64,000 nucleotides of DNA from Manihot esculenta. Lineage: Eukaryota; Streptophyta; Magnoliopsida; Malpighiales; Euphorbiaceae. The stretch lies in the NCBI RefSeq assembly GCF_001659605.2, contig NC_035162.2, positions 10,311,248 through 10,375,247 on the forward strand, written 5' to 3'. Under the pieces are notes generated by a model. It was given only the letters and a program-made list of their open reading frames with translations, searched no databases and was not told the origin of the DNA. The position numbers and the translations under genes were made by a program. Numbering within the stretch: the stretch's first letter is position 1; every line of letters starts with the position of its first letter. Of the stretch, positions 23,767 through 37,639 are shown piece after piece.

Positions 23767-25990
23767 AAAATATGAATTTTTTATTTAGTATTGGGTTCAA
23801 TATGAGATTTATCTATTAAATAATTAAGGCCAAATGAGATGAGAGATTTAGCTTATATATTAATTTTATGATTTTAAAAATAATTTTTATATATGTTATA
23901 TATATATATATATCTGTTATTAAATTTAAATTAATTAAATAAATTATTATTTTTTTATAAATTAATCATATTAATTGAATATGCCATTTGATTTTAATAC
24001 CGCTAAGAGAATGAGGTAAGTTTGCATTAGAAATTTAATTTTATGAAATTTGGCCTTACATCATTCAGTGAAATATTTATTTTATTTAAAAATGTCTTTT
24101 TTTAAGGAAAAATGTATATTATCTATTTTGAAGGTTGAATCCAAACAAAAAAGTTGATAAATTTTAGATTATTGGAATTTTGAATAACACTTGTATAGAA
24201 ACTAGAGTTTTATAATAATTTGATTTTTGATTTTTTAATTATTTTTTTTTATCAATTTTCATGCTTGAAAATTTGAAGGGTAAAAATTTATGCAAGTCTC
24301 TCGCGTATGGCTGGCTATTAAAATCACCGTCTTGCAAAAAGAACAAGTGTGAATCAAAGTAAATCTTCTTTTAAAAAAGCCTATAGAATTTCCGTTGAAT
24401 CAAGGCAAAGCAAAGTACACCATCTAGAGCTAATGCATGATAAAAGAGGGCATATTCTCCATCCACAATTCATCAATGCCTACTTGCAATGTCAAACTAT
24501 ATGGTGTTGAGAAAAAATATAATATTTAATTATTATTCTATAATAATAATCAATTATTATTTAATAAAATATAAAATATAATAAATATTTTTTAGTATTA
24601 GACAATCACTTAGAGTAACAATGGATAATATTTTTCTTTCGATAAATATCAATTTATTTAAAGGGTCTTAGTCAATAATTAGAAAACGGATAAATAAAAT
24701 AATTATCAATAATTAATAAAATATAAAAATTTTGTTATAGTTTCTCATTATCTAAAGGGAATTTTGTAAATAAAACATCGCTCCATGATTTATTCTTAAA
24801 TATACTATGGTGTAACTGATATGTAAAAAATTATTATATAATATCAAAAATAAAAAATCACTCTATGGTTTTGAATAATTATTATATAATATCACTTTTT
24901 TTTTAATATGTAAAAAATTACATTATAAGACAACTAAATATAATAAATAAGTAAATTTATAAAAACTGTTCATTTAAATTAAGTTACGATTTTAGTCAAT
25001 GTTTTATTTTTATTCATTACAATTAACTTATTGAGAGCAAAAGCCTCGTATATTATTTTCTTTCTAAATAAATAACTTCAAAATATTTATATTTCACATG
25101 ATAATTTTATTTAGGTAATATTTGGTATATTTTAATGTAATTAAATTTATTTATTAAGTTTTAATAAAAAATAATATGTATTATGTGTGTTATGGCTCGA
25201 CAACTTAGATAATAGAAATATGAACAATCTATTTGTACTTTCATATGTTTATTATATTTGAAAACTTTTTAAAAATTAATTACTCAAATTTCAATTCATA
25301 CCTTTTTATTAAAATGACGTATTTGCAAATAAGTTTTACAAATTTTTTAAATAATATTTTAGTAAAATATAGATTAGTACTGTACTTTTATTTAGAAAAT
25401 TTAATTTTAATAGTATAATGATATTTGTAATTTTTAATTTGATAGTTTTTTTTGAACTCAATTAGATAGTGTTTACATAATAGAAAATATTGAAAATTTA
25501 TAATCTAATTGAAATGTTTATATATATATATATATTGAGAAATAAATTCATATTATTTTTTAATATTTATTTTATAATTTATTTACTTGAGTTTACTATC
25601 TTTATTTTGTTTTCTATTGTTAATTATATTGTTGCAAAATAATTAATAATCAAACAATTAGTTTATAAAAACAAATTTTTGATAGAAATTTATATGGGTA
25701 AATGTGAATTTTACATTTGTACACTAAATTTCATGACTTAATTATTTAGATTAAAAATTAAGAAATTTAATTTGATGATTATGAATGGATTTTTTTTTTA
25801 TATTGTGATTTAGCCAGAAAATTGAAAAGCTCAATTATTATTTTTATTTAAATTGATCAAAATTTATGTGTCAGTTTAAATGAAGATTAAAAATAAAGTA
25901 AAATTTAAAATTTCTAATACACACATGAGTGAAATTAAAGATTAATCCAAATTTCTATTATTTTTTTTAGAAGCAGTCCTATTATTTTAT
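23767..25990. other. AT-rich intergenic DNA
   Basis: Long AT-rich stretch with AT dinucleotide runs near 23900 and 25520. No supported coding region. The right end (about 25990) runs into the promoter of the beta-adaptin gene. Confidence 0.6.
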
Positions 25991-25999
25991 TATGTTTAG

Positions 26000-26680
26000 C
26001 GTTGGTCAATTTTATTTTTTTCTAAAACTCCACGACGGTTCGACTCGACTTGGTTCTCATACTTTTCTCCGTTTGCACAGATTTATCATTTATAGATCTG
26101 TAAGGATTCCAGCTATCAACTCACTCCTCCTGCGCTGCCGGAAACCACCACCACTGAGACTCCGCGGCCGTCGTCGTCGTCGACCGCTGCCTTACGCTAC
26201 TGCCTGATTCAGTGATTCGTAAGTGGACTGTCCTCCTCTTACTATTTCTCAACTTGCATCAGATTAGATCTAGGAGTTTCTTGTGATTTGTTCGAACTGG
26301 ATCGTGTCGTGGATAATACGCTTGAATTTGTGCTAGGTTTTGTGAGCAGATTGGCGATTGTTATGATCTAGTTCAATTTCAGTTCGCTTTTGCTCAGCTA
26401 AATACATATGAGATTATTTGATACGGTTTTTGAGTTTCTTTGGAATTCTTATTTTCTCGTATTATAGAGGAACAAAGGCCCTGAGTACGGATCTTAAGGA
26501 TCCGTTAACTTATCCTCCCGAGTGGCATCTAATCGCTGATTGCTATTCTTCTTGTTTTATGATTGTTTTGCATCGTGGAAGATGTGCGTGCTTTGCACAT
26601 GAGAAAGAACTGTTGTTAGAGTAACTGGAATCAAATATCTTTCTCTCTGCATTTGGAGTTCATTGGTTCAGAGCCCAGCC
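26000..26680 (+). promoter_or_regulatory. Beta-adaptin 5' leader with a likely leader intron
   Basis: A GC-rich leader with GTC repeats (about 26140-26190) is followed by a good donor (GTAAGTGG at 26219) and an acceptor (TTGGTTCAG ending at 26671) nine bases before the start codon. This implies a ~450 bp leader intron. Open frames inside it (for example 26418-26624) are therefore not counted as genes. Confidence 0.55.
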
Positions 26681-29600
26681 ATGAGTGGCCACGATTCGAA
26701 GTACTTCTCGACCACCAAGAAGGGTGAAATTCCTGAACTCAAGGAAGAACTCAATTCTCAGTACAAGGTCTGTTTTCCTCTGACTCTGTACCCACATACA
26801 ATTTATATTTCATTCGAACGTTTTCAGGATTTATATTTTGTAGTTTTTTTTTTTTTTTTTTTTAAATTATAATGGAACTTTTTTTTGAAATCTTACAGTA
26901 GAATGCATGTGAAGCTGTATTGCTGCACTAATATCTCCTTGTGCAGGATAAGAGAAAAGATGCTGTTAAGAAGGTGATTGCTGCGATGACTGTTGGGAAG
27001 GATGTGTCCTCGCTCTTCACTGATGTAGTGAATTGCATGCAAACGGAAAATTTGGAGCTTAAAAAGCTGGTCTATTTATATCTTATAAATTATGCTAAGA
27101 GCCAGCCTGATCTAGCAATACTTGCTGTAAATACATTTGTTAAGGTAAGACTAAAGCAAAACAGCTAATCACTAACGGATTTTCATAGTATTATTTCTGT
27201 CTTATATACCCTGGCTTTGAAATTATTTGACATTTCATTTTATCTGTTTAATATCTTCAAGAATCATCATTTTAGTATATATAGTTATCATTGCTTTGAA
27301 ATTGATTAAAACTATTTTTTGTTTAGTTATCTGATCATTTTAGTAACGTTCATTTCAAAGATGTCTTTTATGGTAAAAAAATGAATGATTTGCTGAAAAA
27401 ACAAGAAGTCATATAATGCATTAATTGCTTGTTTTTCCAAAACGTCTTAAATTGGCGAGCATTACCATGAACAAGACTAAATTTTGTTTATATTACTTCA
27501 AATTTTCAAATCATTTTAGAGCTTCTTAATGCATCCAAGTGCTGTTGACGGCTTATCTATTAGAGTTTTCTGCATCTGGTACAACTTGTAACAATCTACT
27601 ACAAAATTTTCTCATCTACATGGCACCATATTCGTTATTGCGGAGAACAGCTTCAAAGTGTTGTTTTTTAATTCATCTGGATTTACTTTTGTGCCTACCA
27701 TAGAGGACTTTAGACTAAATTTAAAATGTTTTGCAAAAGGGAGTTGCCCTTTCTCTCTCTCTTTCTTGATGTTGTTTTCTGTCATGTTTTTGGCATTGGT
27801 ATAACATGCTTCTGTCACCTTTAAAGGACTTTTTATTTTCATTTTTGCAGGATTCACAAGATCCAAATCCTCTTATTCGAGCTTTGGCTGTACGGACAAT
27901 GGGTTGCATTCGCGTTGACAAAATTACAGAGTATTTATGTGATCCCCTTCAGAGGTGTCTAAAGGTTGGGTTTAAGATTTGATATAAATTTGTGTTTATG
28001 CAGTCTGTTGGAATTTATATGTTCAGTAGGTTGCTATGCTTGGATTTTGCATGCTTATCTTGCTTTGTATTGATGATTTGTTTTTTTGAATTTGCTTCTC
28101 CTGTCTGATGCCTCCCATTTACCTTCTTTCATGCATTTTTCATGTATTTTAACAGGATGATGATCCTTATGTTCGCAAGACAGCAGCCATTTGTGTGGCA
28201 AAACTTTTTGACATAAATGCTGAGTTAGTTGAAGATAGGGGTTTTCTGGAATCTCTCAAGGACTTGATATCTGACAATAATCCAATGGTTGTAGCAAATG
28301 CTGTGGCAAGCCTTGCGGAGATTCAAGAGAATAGTAGCAGACCCATCTTTGAGATCACTAGTACCACACTCGCCAAGCTGCTTACTGCTCTAAATGAGTG
28401 CACAGAGTAAGTTTTTACAATGACATGTAGCAAATCTTTTCTTGGTTTGATGTGGAGAGACCCATCACCTATGACTATGAGGAAACTGATGTTTTGATCC
28501 TTGCTGGCTCTGAGCCTGATATGGTTCAATTGGACTGGTGCATATTGCTTTTTATTTGGGCATGCCAAATGAATGGAGTGAGCTAAAGGTGTTCAAAATC
28601 TGGTTATATGCACATGTAGCTGTGTTAAACGTGTATGATGTGCTTTTTTGCTTTCTTCTCAGCCCCTACCTCCTTTTCTTCTCCTAATTCACCTTTTTCT
28701 CGGAGTAACAGAAATGCTTTTTTTTTTTCTCGAAGATAGAAATGCTTTTTGTGGGTTCAATAAACTTGCAATATTAGGTACAATCTGTTCTTTGTCCCTC
28801 TTGACATTGTGTTGTATTTTGTGCAGTGCCCAATGTGCATACTTGTGTGTGCTATTTCCTAATTATGAAGCATACATGACTCAATTTCACCAGCAAATGA
28901 GTGATTCTATGCTTTGAATTATTTTAATCATTAAATGAATTTTTCTGGAATCTCCTGTAGATTTTTTGCTTGGGCAACCTCTTGTTGGTGTATGTCTAAG
29001 TTTTTTTTAACTTTTACCTTTTTCAGGTGGGGCCAAGTTTTTATATTAGATGCTCTTTCTAGATACAAGGCGGCTGATGCCCGTGAAGCTGAAAATATAG
29101 TGGAGCGAGTTACTCCAAGGCTACAACACGCTAATTGTGCAGTTGTACTTTCAGCTGTTAAGGTGACATGCTTTCAGCGTTTTGTTGCTGTACTGCTTGA
29201 TTGTTGTTTGCAACTTTGATTGTATTCAACTTGTCTAAACTTAATTTCGTACTTTCTTTTCTTCATTTTTCATCCTTATAGATGATCCTCCAACAAATGG
29301 AACTTATCACCAGCACTGACGTTGTTCGCAATCTTTGCAAGAAGATGGCTCCTCCTCTTGTGACGTTACTCTCTGCAGAACCTGAGATACAGTATGTTGC
29401 ATTGCGGAACATCAACCTAATTGTACAGAGAAGGCCTACAATCCTTGCACATGAAATTAAGGTAAATGGACATAATTATGTCCACTAGTTGAAATATATA
29501 AATTCATTTAAAATTCCCACTCGTGCTTCACGTTTGATCATGTTGTATTTGGGAGGTCCTGCTCCAAAAACTTTTTCTTCTATTTTCAGGTTTTTTTCTG

Positions 29601-32600
29601 CAAGTACAATGACCCAATTTATGTGAAGATGGAGAAACTAGAAATCATGATAAAACTTGCTTCAGACCGAAATATAGACCAAGTATGCTCTTTTTCCTTT
29701 TCCTTTCTCTTTTTGGGGAAGACCTGGTGCATTTATAGTTTGTCTTTTTTGTCCAAAGTTTAACTTTTAGTTTGCTTTGATGAACTCTTTTGCAGGTTCT
29801 GCTGGAATTCAAAGAGTATGCCACAGAAGTAGATGTGGATTTTGTCAGGAAGGCTGTTCGTGCCATTGGACGCTGTGCCATCAAGTTGGAGAGAGCAGCT
29901 GAACGCTGCATTAGTGTCCTCCTAGAGCTGATTAAAATTAAAGTAAATTATGTGGTTCAAGAGGCTATTATAGTTATCAAAGATATCTTTAGAAGATACC
30001 CTAATACGTAAGTTGTAGTTTCTGTCACCCCAATGGTTATGATTGTTCTGATTTCCTTCTTAAATTTCGTACTTCCTCTTCCTTTGCAGTTACGAGTCAA
30101 TCATTGCCACACTTTGTGAGAGCTTAGATACTTTAGATGAACCAGAAGCTAAGGTAATGTGTTGTTCTTCATGTTTTTCCATTATAGATTATGATTCTAG
30201 ATTTTATTATGCTTTACCATCTTCCTTCTTCTCTTTTAAGGCTTCCATGATCTGGATAATTGGGGAGTATGCGGAAAGAATTGACAATGCAGATGAGCTC
30301 CTAGAAAGCTTCTTGGAGAGTTTCCCTGAAGAGCCTGCACAAGTTCAGCTGCAATTGTTGACTGCAACCGTCAAACTCTTCCTGAAAAAGCCGACTGAAG
30401 GCCCTCAGCAGATGATTCAGGTTTTTCTTTATACCTACATGATTGTGCTTCAGCAAGTTATGCTCTGTTTACTTTTTCCTTTACTTTGACCTTTTGGCTC
30501 CTTAGTCTTTCGACTCCTCCACTTGGCATATCATCTCAAATGTCATGATATTTGATCTTATGTATGCTATATGGAGTAAAGGTTTTCAGCTTGATATGGA
30601 ACCTTTTTTTTTTTTTTCCGTTCAAAAAGCAGGGGAAGTTGCAATTTGCAGTTATTGCCTCTTCTTTTCTGTTTCTCCATATTTTACCTTTTCAATTTTT
30701 GAATTCTATCCTGAGCTGGAAATTAGCTCATCAGATATTCAAACATAGATTGATGAAATTTTAGCAGTGTGAAGTCTAAATTGCAATGTTGCAATATTGT
30801 ATTATATTTTCTATAGAAATCTCTCTCCCCCAACCCCCGGTGGCTAGCCGCAGGTTGGGGTCAGGCAGGCAACTAAGTGACATTTCAGTTATGTCGCAAT
30901 TCGTTATTGTCTAGCATTTCTTCATTGGTACTTTGTTAACTTTCCCTCATCATAAGTACAACTTTTTAATCGCCGTTCTTTATTTCGTGGTTTGTTCTTT
31001 AGTTACCCGTGGACTTGACATCTTTAAGTCGATTCTCATTATAATACTTTCTTTTCACAGGTTGTTTTGAATAATGCAACTGTGGAAACAGACAATCCTG
31101 ATTTACGGGATCGGGCATACATATATTGGCGACTGCTATCTACTGATCCTGAGGTTAGTGGTTTTGCTTTTGAAATTCATACTATGTGTTTCAATCCGTT
31201 GCAATTGCATTTGCATTTGTCTGCTGGAGGCATGCAGATTACTGTTTGCTGTATTCTTTTTTCTCTTCTGTTTTGGGGTTGGGGGGTATGGAATGGAGAT
31301 GAGGATAACTATAATAGCTTGTGATGAGAGCCCTGGTATTTATGCCACCACAATATGTGCAAGTTCATTCAGTTGGCTGCATTGCAGTATCTTTATCTGC
31401 TTGCTTTGGGCTTCTTTTAATTTCTGAATTGTTAATCAAGCTATTTTAATCCCTTTCAGTGGAAGGACAACTTCTTGACAATTTTGAACCCTATTCAGTA
31501 TTCTACACTCGTTAAATTTGGAATTTCAAATTTTATGAAATTCCCTTTATAAACACATGCATGCTGTGTTTTACGAAAAAAATAACATTGTTGTCAGCAT
31601 GTATTCTATTTAGTGAATTTTAATCTTTCAGGCTGCTAAGGATGTTGTGCTGGCAGAGAAGCCTGTGATCAGTGATGATTCTAACCAGCTTGATCCATCT
31701 CTTCTCGATGAGCTTCTTTCCAATATTGCTACATTGTCCTCTGTGTATCACAAGCCTCCAGAAGCATTTGTAACCCGCGTGAAGACAGCAGCACAGAAGG
31801 CTGAAGATGATGACTATCCAGACGGGAGTGAAACAGGGAATTCGGAGTCACCTGCTCATCCTGCCGATAGTGCTGCCTCGCCACCAACCAGTTCAAGTAA
31901 TGTACCATCTGCTGGAGCAAAGCAACCGGCCCCTGCACCAGCTTCTCCTATACCTGCAGCTCCTGTTCCAGATTTACTTGGTGACTTAATGGGCCTGGAT
32001 AATAGTGCTATTGTCCCTGTTGACCAGGCATCTACTCCTGCTGGGTAAGTATGCTGGCACGTATATGATAATTTTCTGCTGAAATTTGTGGGACAGGGAG
32101 CATGCAACTCTCTTTTGTAATCACTTTGTTGCGTAATGTTAGCAAAGCCTATTTTAACTTTATCATGCATTGAACCCAGCATAATTTGCAAGCCTTATTT
32201 GGAGGCCTAAAATATACTAAGCAGATGGTTGAACTTGTTGCAGTCCGCCTTTGCCAGTTTTACTGCCAGCATCAGCTGGTCATGGCTTACAAATCAGTGG
32301 ACAGTTAACGCGAAGAGATGGTCAAATCTTTTATAGCATATTGTTTGAGAACAACTCACAGATTCCCCTTGATGGGTTTATGATTCAATTTAATAAGAAT
32401 ACATTTGGTCTTGCTGCTGTTGGACCTCTGCAGGTAGTTTTAACTTCCATTGTTTTGAAACAGTAAGTTTATACTTTTCCCTCATATTGAGTATAAGTTC
32501 CCATGTTAATATTGACTGTTAGGTTCCACAATTGCAACCTGGGACATCAGCGGCAACTCTGCTGCCTATGGTATTGTTCCAGAACATGTCTACTGCTCCT

Positions 32601-33829
32601 CCAAACTCACTTTTGCAAGTTGCTGTGAAGAACAATCAACAGCCAGTATTATACTTCAGTGATAAAATTTCATTGCATGTGTTCTTCACTGAGGATGGGA
32701 GGATGGAACGTGGAAGCTTCCTAGAGGTAAGAGGGAGAAAAAATTTGTATTTTCTTTCATTGGACCATCATGTATCCAAGTTGATAAAACACAGTAAATG
32801 TGATGATATTAAGTGCTTAATGGGAATGATTGTGAAACCCATTAATTGATCTTCTCTGGAGTATGGAAAAGTTCTGCTCCTTTGATTTCGATCTTTATGT
32901 GCACTAAATGGTGAACCTAATGTGTAAGCTCTTTCATCTGTGATATTATTTTTATTATTAGTTTTGTGATATGCTAAACGGAGCCAGTGTTTTCATATGA
33001 TGCTTCTATACTAGCAGAACTGTCTATAAGAATTGTATGAGGGGGAAACAGAAAGGAAGGAGAGAGGGGGGGGGGGCATGATTTTGGACAGCTTCTTTGA
33101 GTATTCATTAGAAGTTGATTAGACATTTAAATATCTCATGTAGGGTTTGGACCTACATCATTGATGCAATAATAGCTACTAGGTTAATAAATCACAGTTC
33201 TGCATTTATTTTAAAGCTTCATTTTCATTTAGCATTAAAGCATCTAAAATCATCCATCCATCTGACTATCGGCTATTTGTGCTTTCCTTTTCATGATATT
33301 TTCCCTTTCTTCTTAATTAGGGCTAAAATAGATCATAATTTCTAGGCAAAGCAAATACTTGTGTTTTTTCCAATTTGAGTTTAGGTTAGGAACTTCAGTT
33401 CAGGAACTACTTGTGTCATTTGTCTGCAAGTAAAAAAAAAATTCAGAGTTGAGTGAAGATGTCTTTTGATTAAAGCTCTTTGTTGTTGTTATTGAAATCT
33501 GATATTGCATGCTGTTGACCTTACAGACGTGGAGGTCTCTTCCTGATTCAAATGAGGTCTCAAAGGAGTTTCCTGGCATTGTAGTGAATGGTGTTGAAGC
33601 TACTTTAGACCGTTTGGCTGCATCGAACATGTTCTTTATTGCAAAGCGGAAGCATGCCAACCAAGATGTGTTCTACTTCTCCGCTAAAATTCCTCGTGGA
33701 ATTCCCTTTTTAATTGAACTCACCACAGCTGTTGGATCCCCAGGGGTCAAATGTGCAATCAAGACTCCAAACCCCGACATGGCACCCCTATTCTTTGAAG
33801 CTGTCGAGACTCTCCTGACTAGTTATTAG
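26681..33829 (+). CDS. AP-1/AP-2 complex beta-adaptin (large subunit)
   Basis: Fifteen exons: 26681-26767, 26947-27144, 27851-27964, 28156-28406, 29027-29162, 29282-29461, 29590-29682, 29796-30007, 30090-30153, 30241-30420, 31061-31153, 31632-32044, 32244-32433, 32523-32726 and 33527-33829. Phases agree and the product is 905 aa, near the ~894 aa of Arabidopsis beta-adaptins (BETAB-AD and BETAC-AD; I cannot tell which is orthologous). The N-terminal ~550 residues are the helical solenoid trunk (starts [16 protein letters not shown]), residues about 575-670 a Pro/Ala/Ser-rich hinge, and the rest the bilobed ear. The hinge holds LMGLD (655-659), which fits a clathrin-box pattern. The protein bridges cargo adaptors to clathrin at the trans-Golgi network or plasma membrane. 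The start is the ATG at 26681. Confidence 0.96.
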
Positions 33830-34484
33830 AAATCAGGTTTCCTGTATCATCCTTGTTATTTTTGTTTCCCGTTTTTATTTCTGCAATTTTTGGATGTGTA
33901 AAATCTGCTTTTGGTAGTGAGGTTTTGATTGATAATTCTGGCCTTGTTAGTATTTTTCTTTCTATAACATCTGTATTAATCTAAACTTTAGATTCTTCTT
34001 GTATGATTTTATTATGAATATTTCCTTTTGGTAGTAACTGAAGCACTTAATTGTTTTTGGCTTGGACCATTTTTTTTCAGCAATTGATGGATCTGCATTC
34101 ACATATCTAGAGAGATGCTTTTGCTAACCCTCCTATCCGTTTGTTTCATGTTTGATGGATCTTTCCAACTCGGTGGAATTTACATGTAATTATTATTATC
34201 ATTATTAAACTATGATAGATTCCTGTGAATGCGTGCTTGGCAATTTCACGAGTATCAAAATGAAAGTTGTTCGACTCTAGCCTTTTAAACTAATGAAAAT
34301 TTGAAATGGCTGTTTGGTAGAGAGATGGCAATAATGTGATGAATTGATGAACTAGCATCACCCAATTGGAAACAGAAATTAACAAGGTGTATAGATACTG
34401 CAGGTTAACAAATTTGATAATTTGGCCAAAGAGGAAAATTGGTAAACTCGTCTGGACAAATTATCTTTAAGCATAAAAAATCCC
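33830..34484. other. Beta-adaptin 3' UTR and flank
   Basis: T-rich sequence after the stop, typical of a plant 3' UTR to about 34050, then non-coding spacer. Nothing else recognised. Confidence 0.6.
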
Positions 34485-35090
34485 TCAAGTCAAGTGCGTG
34501 AGTCCCCTTTTCTTCGCGAATGCTGAGCAGCGTACGAGCAAGAGATGCGGAACCAAAGTATTGTGGCCTTGTGCAAAGGCATTTCTAAACATAAATTTGA
34601 AATTTGGAAGCTGCATCTTAATTCTGTTAGTGCATAGATATCTATTCTTCTTGGTGTTTGTAGCAACTGTAATCAGTTCCCACCATACCTTCATCGACAC
34701 GCCTCTTATTTGGCTGTTTGGAATGCGATGACGAAGACCGAGACCTCATCAACTGAGTTGACTCTTGCGTGTCATTATCAGTACTATGCCGATCCATTTC
34801 TACGTCAACCAAGAAATTTAAATGCGTGGTCTTCATTGTTCTGTATGGGATTTTCCAACTTTGGCACCAGTTCCACTTCCCAGCTCTTACATTGAATTTT
34901 CGTTAGGTCAAGTTGAAACCTTTCATTCATAGCCAATACTGCTGCTACATGTACAGCATGTTTTAATTTGTTATCCAGTTTATTTCTATTTCCCATTCTC
35001 ACTTGCCCACAAGAGTCCTACTGCGACCAGTTCATTTCTTTTGTCGATGTCATCTTCTTCACTTTATCTTTCACTGTGACCGCTTGAATA
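34485..35090 (-). other. Coding-like island, unidentified
   Basis: This stretch has exon-like base composition and overlapping - strand open frames (35002-34805 and 34836-34642) with unbiased amino-acid content, including a Ser/Arg run (RSRSSSSHS). A stop separates the two frames and no splice pair obviously joins them. It matches no family I recognise. It could be a decayed gene, part of an unannotated transcript, or chance. Confidence 0.25.
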
Positions 35091-37620
35091 GGTAAAGCAT
35101 CATAAGATTACTTAAAATGAGACATAACTGATCACAGTTCTCCACTTCTTTTTCTTTTTTAGTTGGTTTTTAAATTTCAAATCAGACGGTTCTTCTTTTT
35201 TTTTTTTTCCTTTTTTAAACAATTACTACATATTTAAATTAACGTACAAGAAAATTCAAGTTGATGTTAAAATTAAAAAAATAACACATTGAAGTTTTTT
35301 GTTTATTTAATTTCAATTAAAATTTAAACTAAAAAATTTATGATCTTAAAAAAAAATTAGCTTATTAGTTAAATTAGAGATAGAAATTAGTTTTTGAGGC
35401 AAATGGACTAATGGTTAAGAAATTTATGTTATTTGTTAAAGCTTATGTCCCTGAGCCTCCAATATTTTGGGTATTTGCCATTCTATTACAGGATAAGAAC
35501 TTTTTACAACAAAAGTTCAATAACTTCGGTAATTGTTATAATTGCCATGATAATAAACCTCGGTGAGTTTTATGATAAAATGATTTATAAAAAAGATGCC
35601 TTTATCGAAATTTTAATTTTTTATGATATAACTGAATTATTAATTAAATTCATGGTTTTCACTGATTATGAAAACAAATTTTCTACTCTGATTTATAGGC
35701 ATACTCATAATATAATAGATAAGAATATTTGGATTTTAATTCTCGTAGCTACTGTGAACCAAATCAGACTGTAAATGCACGGGCTTTTCTTCATTGAATC
35801 ATAATTGAAATTGGTCCGATTTAAAAAATATTATTATTTTTTTAAAAATTATATTGATTGAAATACTTAAATTTTTATTATAGAAATAAATTAAAATAAC
35901 TAGTATAAAATCTAAATTTTATAAATTTATGTATTTTAATATATATAATATTATTATTATAGTTAAAAAACGAATCAACATCAAACTGAAATCAGATCAA
36001 CATCATTTTTGCAGTCATATTTTAACCAAGATCAATTCGAGTCTAAAACCGGATTAGAACCCAGCCCCATGGCAAGGGTCGTATATAAAGCGAACAGATC
36101 CCTACGTCAATCTCAAAATCTTGCCAGTACTTTTAGAAAACTCAAACTCATGTGATGTGATGAATTCAATAATTATTAAATAAAATATTTTCATATAAAA
36201 TAATATTTTTATTATATACATTTAATAAATTTGTATAAAATTTGATTTAAATAATTATTTAATAATTATTAATTTCATCTTATATAAGATTGATGTGTAT
36301 TATATGCATCTATTGTACAATAAAATAGGGAGAAAAAAAAAATACAATCCTCTGCTGCTTGGATCTATAAATGTAGAAAATATATAATAGCATGTGATAT
36401 GAAAAACTAGGTGGTCCAAATCCCACACAGCCTCTTGCTATGATAAACAAGAACACACACACACATGGCATATAGATCTATGAAGGTCAAGATCTTGAAT
36501 TCATTTTTTTTATTTTAAGATGATTCAATTAGGATCATAAAAGGCTAAATTAATCATAAACACTTACTTAATTCTAATTTAGTAAAAATTTTAAAAATTT
36601 AATTAATTTTAATTTTGATAATACTATTTATTATTGACTCTTGAATTCAATTGCTATCATTCAATCACAACATGAAAATTTAGAAAACAAGGGGAAAATG
36701 TTTGCATCTATCAGAAAATTTAATAATAATAATTTAATTTCTCTATAATCATAATCCACTAATAGAAGTGTAATGTTGACCTGATTTTGATCCTCTTGCT
36801 TTGAAATGAGCCAATTGGCAAATGACCACACTGAAACTCTCTCCCTCTTTTTTTTTTTTTTTTTTTTTTTTGGGTTTGTGTAATTGCTTGTTGTTCAATT
36901 TATCCTACCTACCCAACCACCATTAAAACCTAAAAAATTCAGAATCTAAGGTATAGAGAATTACTTGTCAACTATGAAAAAGTCTCTATTTAGATCATCC
37001 ATCACACTTTTCTTTTTTGGACCAAATTATCTTCCTCATTTGAAGCAATGCCTCACCCAAAATCTAACCTAATCACAATCATTTCTCTTCACAATTTGAC
37101 TATATGTGTGTTTTGGAATGTATAGTTTTATCTATTGAAACTCCCTTTTTATCTTAATTTATAAATTTGTTAAATAAACTGAAAATGCAATGATTTATAC
37201 AATGGAAATAATTATTTTATTTGGTCAAATCAACAATTAAATTTCACTTTAAAATAATTCAAAATGTATTTTTTAACATTACATTTGCTCAAATGAAAAT
37301 TTTATGTAATTTGAAATCTTATTAATATATTTATATATAAATTTATTACTATTTTTTATTTTTAACATTACAATTAAATAATATAAATAAGTTAATTTTA
37401 AAAAATAACCTTTTTTCATGAAAAATATTTTTATCATTGCAACCTATTTTTTTCGAGTGAAAGGAGTCTTCAGAATTCAAATAAACATGTGAAAAAAGGG
37501 CGCCAATGCGGCGATATGAATGTCATTTGAATATTAATTACAAAATAATTCAAAAAAAAGTTAGGTTTTGATCTAATCGTCTTGAATTTATCTATTATTA
37601 TTAGATCTCGGAATTATAAT
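35091..37620. other. AT-rich intergenic DNA
   Basis: AT-rich, with a run of 24 T at 36848-36871. An open frame at 35433-35774 (+, 113 codons) is Ile/Asn/Tyr-rich, which is expected of AT-rich noncoding DNA, and is not supported. Confidence 0.6.
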
Positions 37621-37639
37621 TTTTACAGTGGATCAATAC

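Noticed and set aside
26418..26624. 68-codon open frame before beta-adaptin
   Set aside because: Falls inside the inferred leader intron between the donor at 26219 and the acceptor at 26671.
30820..30870. Inverted repeat CCCCAACC / GGTTGGGG in a beta-adaptin intron
   Set aside because: An 8 bp stem alone in an intron is not enough to call a functional structure.
35395..35480. Possible third SINE (TGGACTAATGGTTAAG)
   Set aside because: A-box-like start but no B box and no flanking duplication.
35433..35774. 113-codon + strand open frame
   Set aside because: Composition is that of AT-rich noncoding DNA and no homologous family is recognised.
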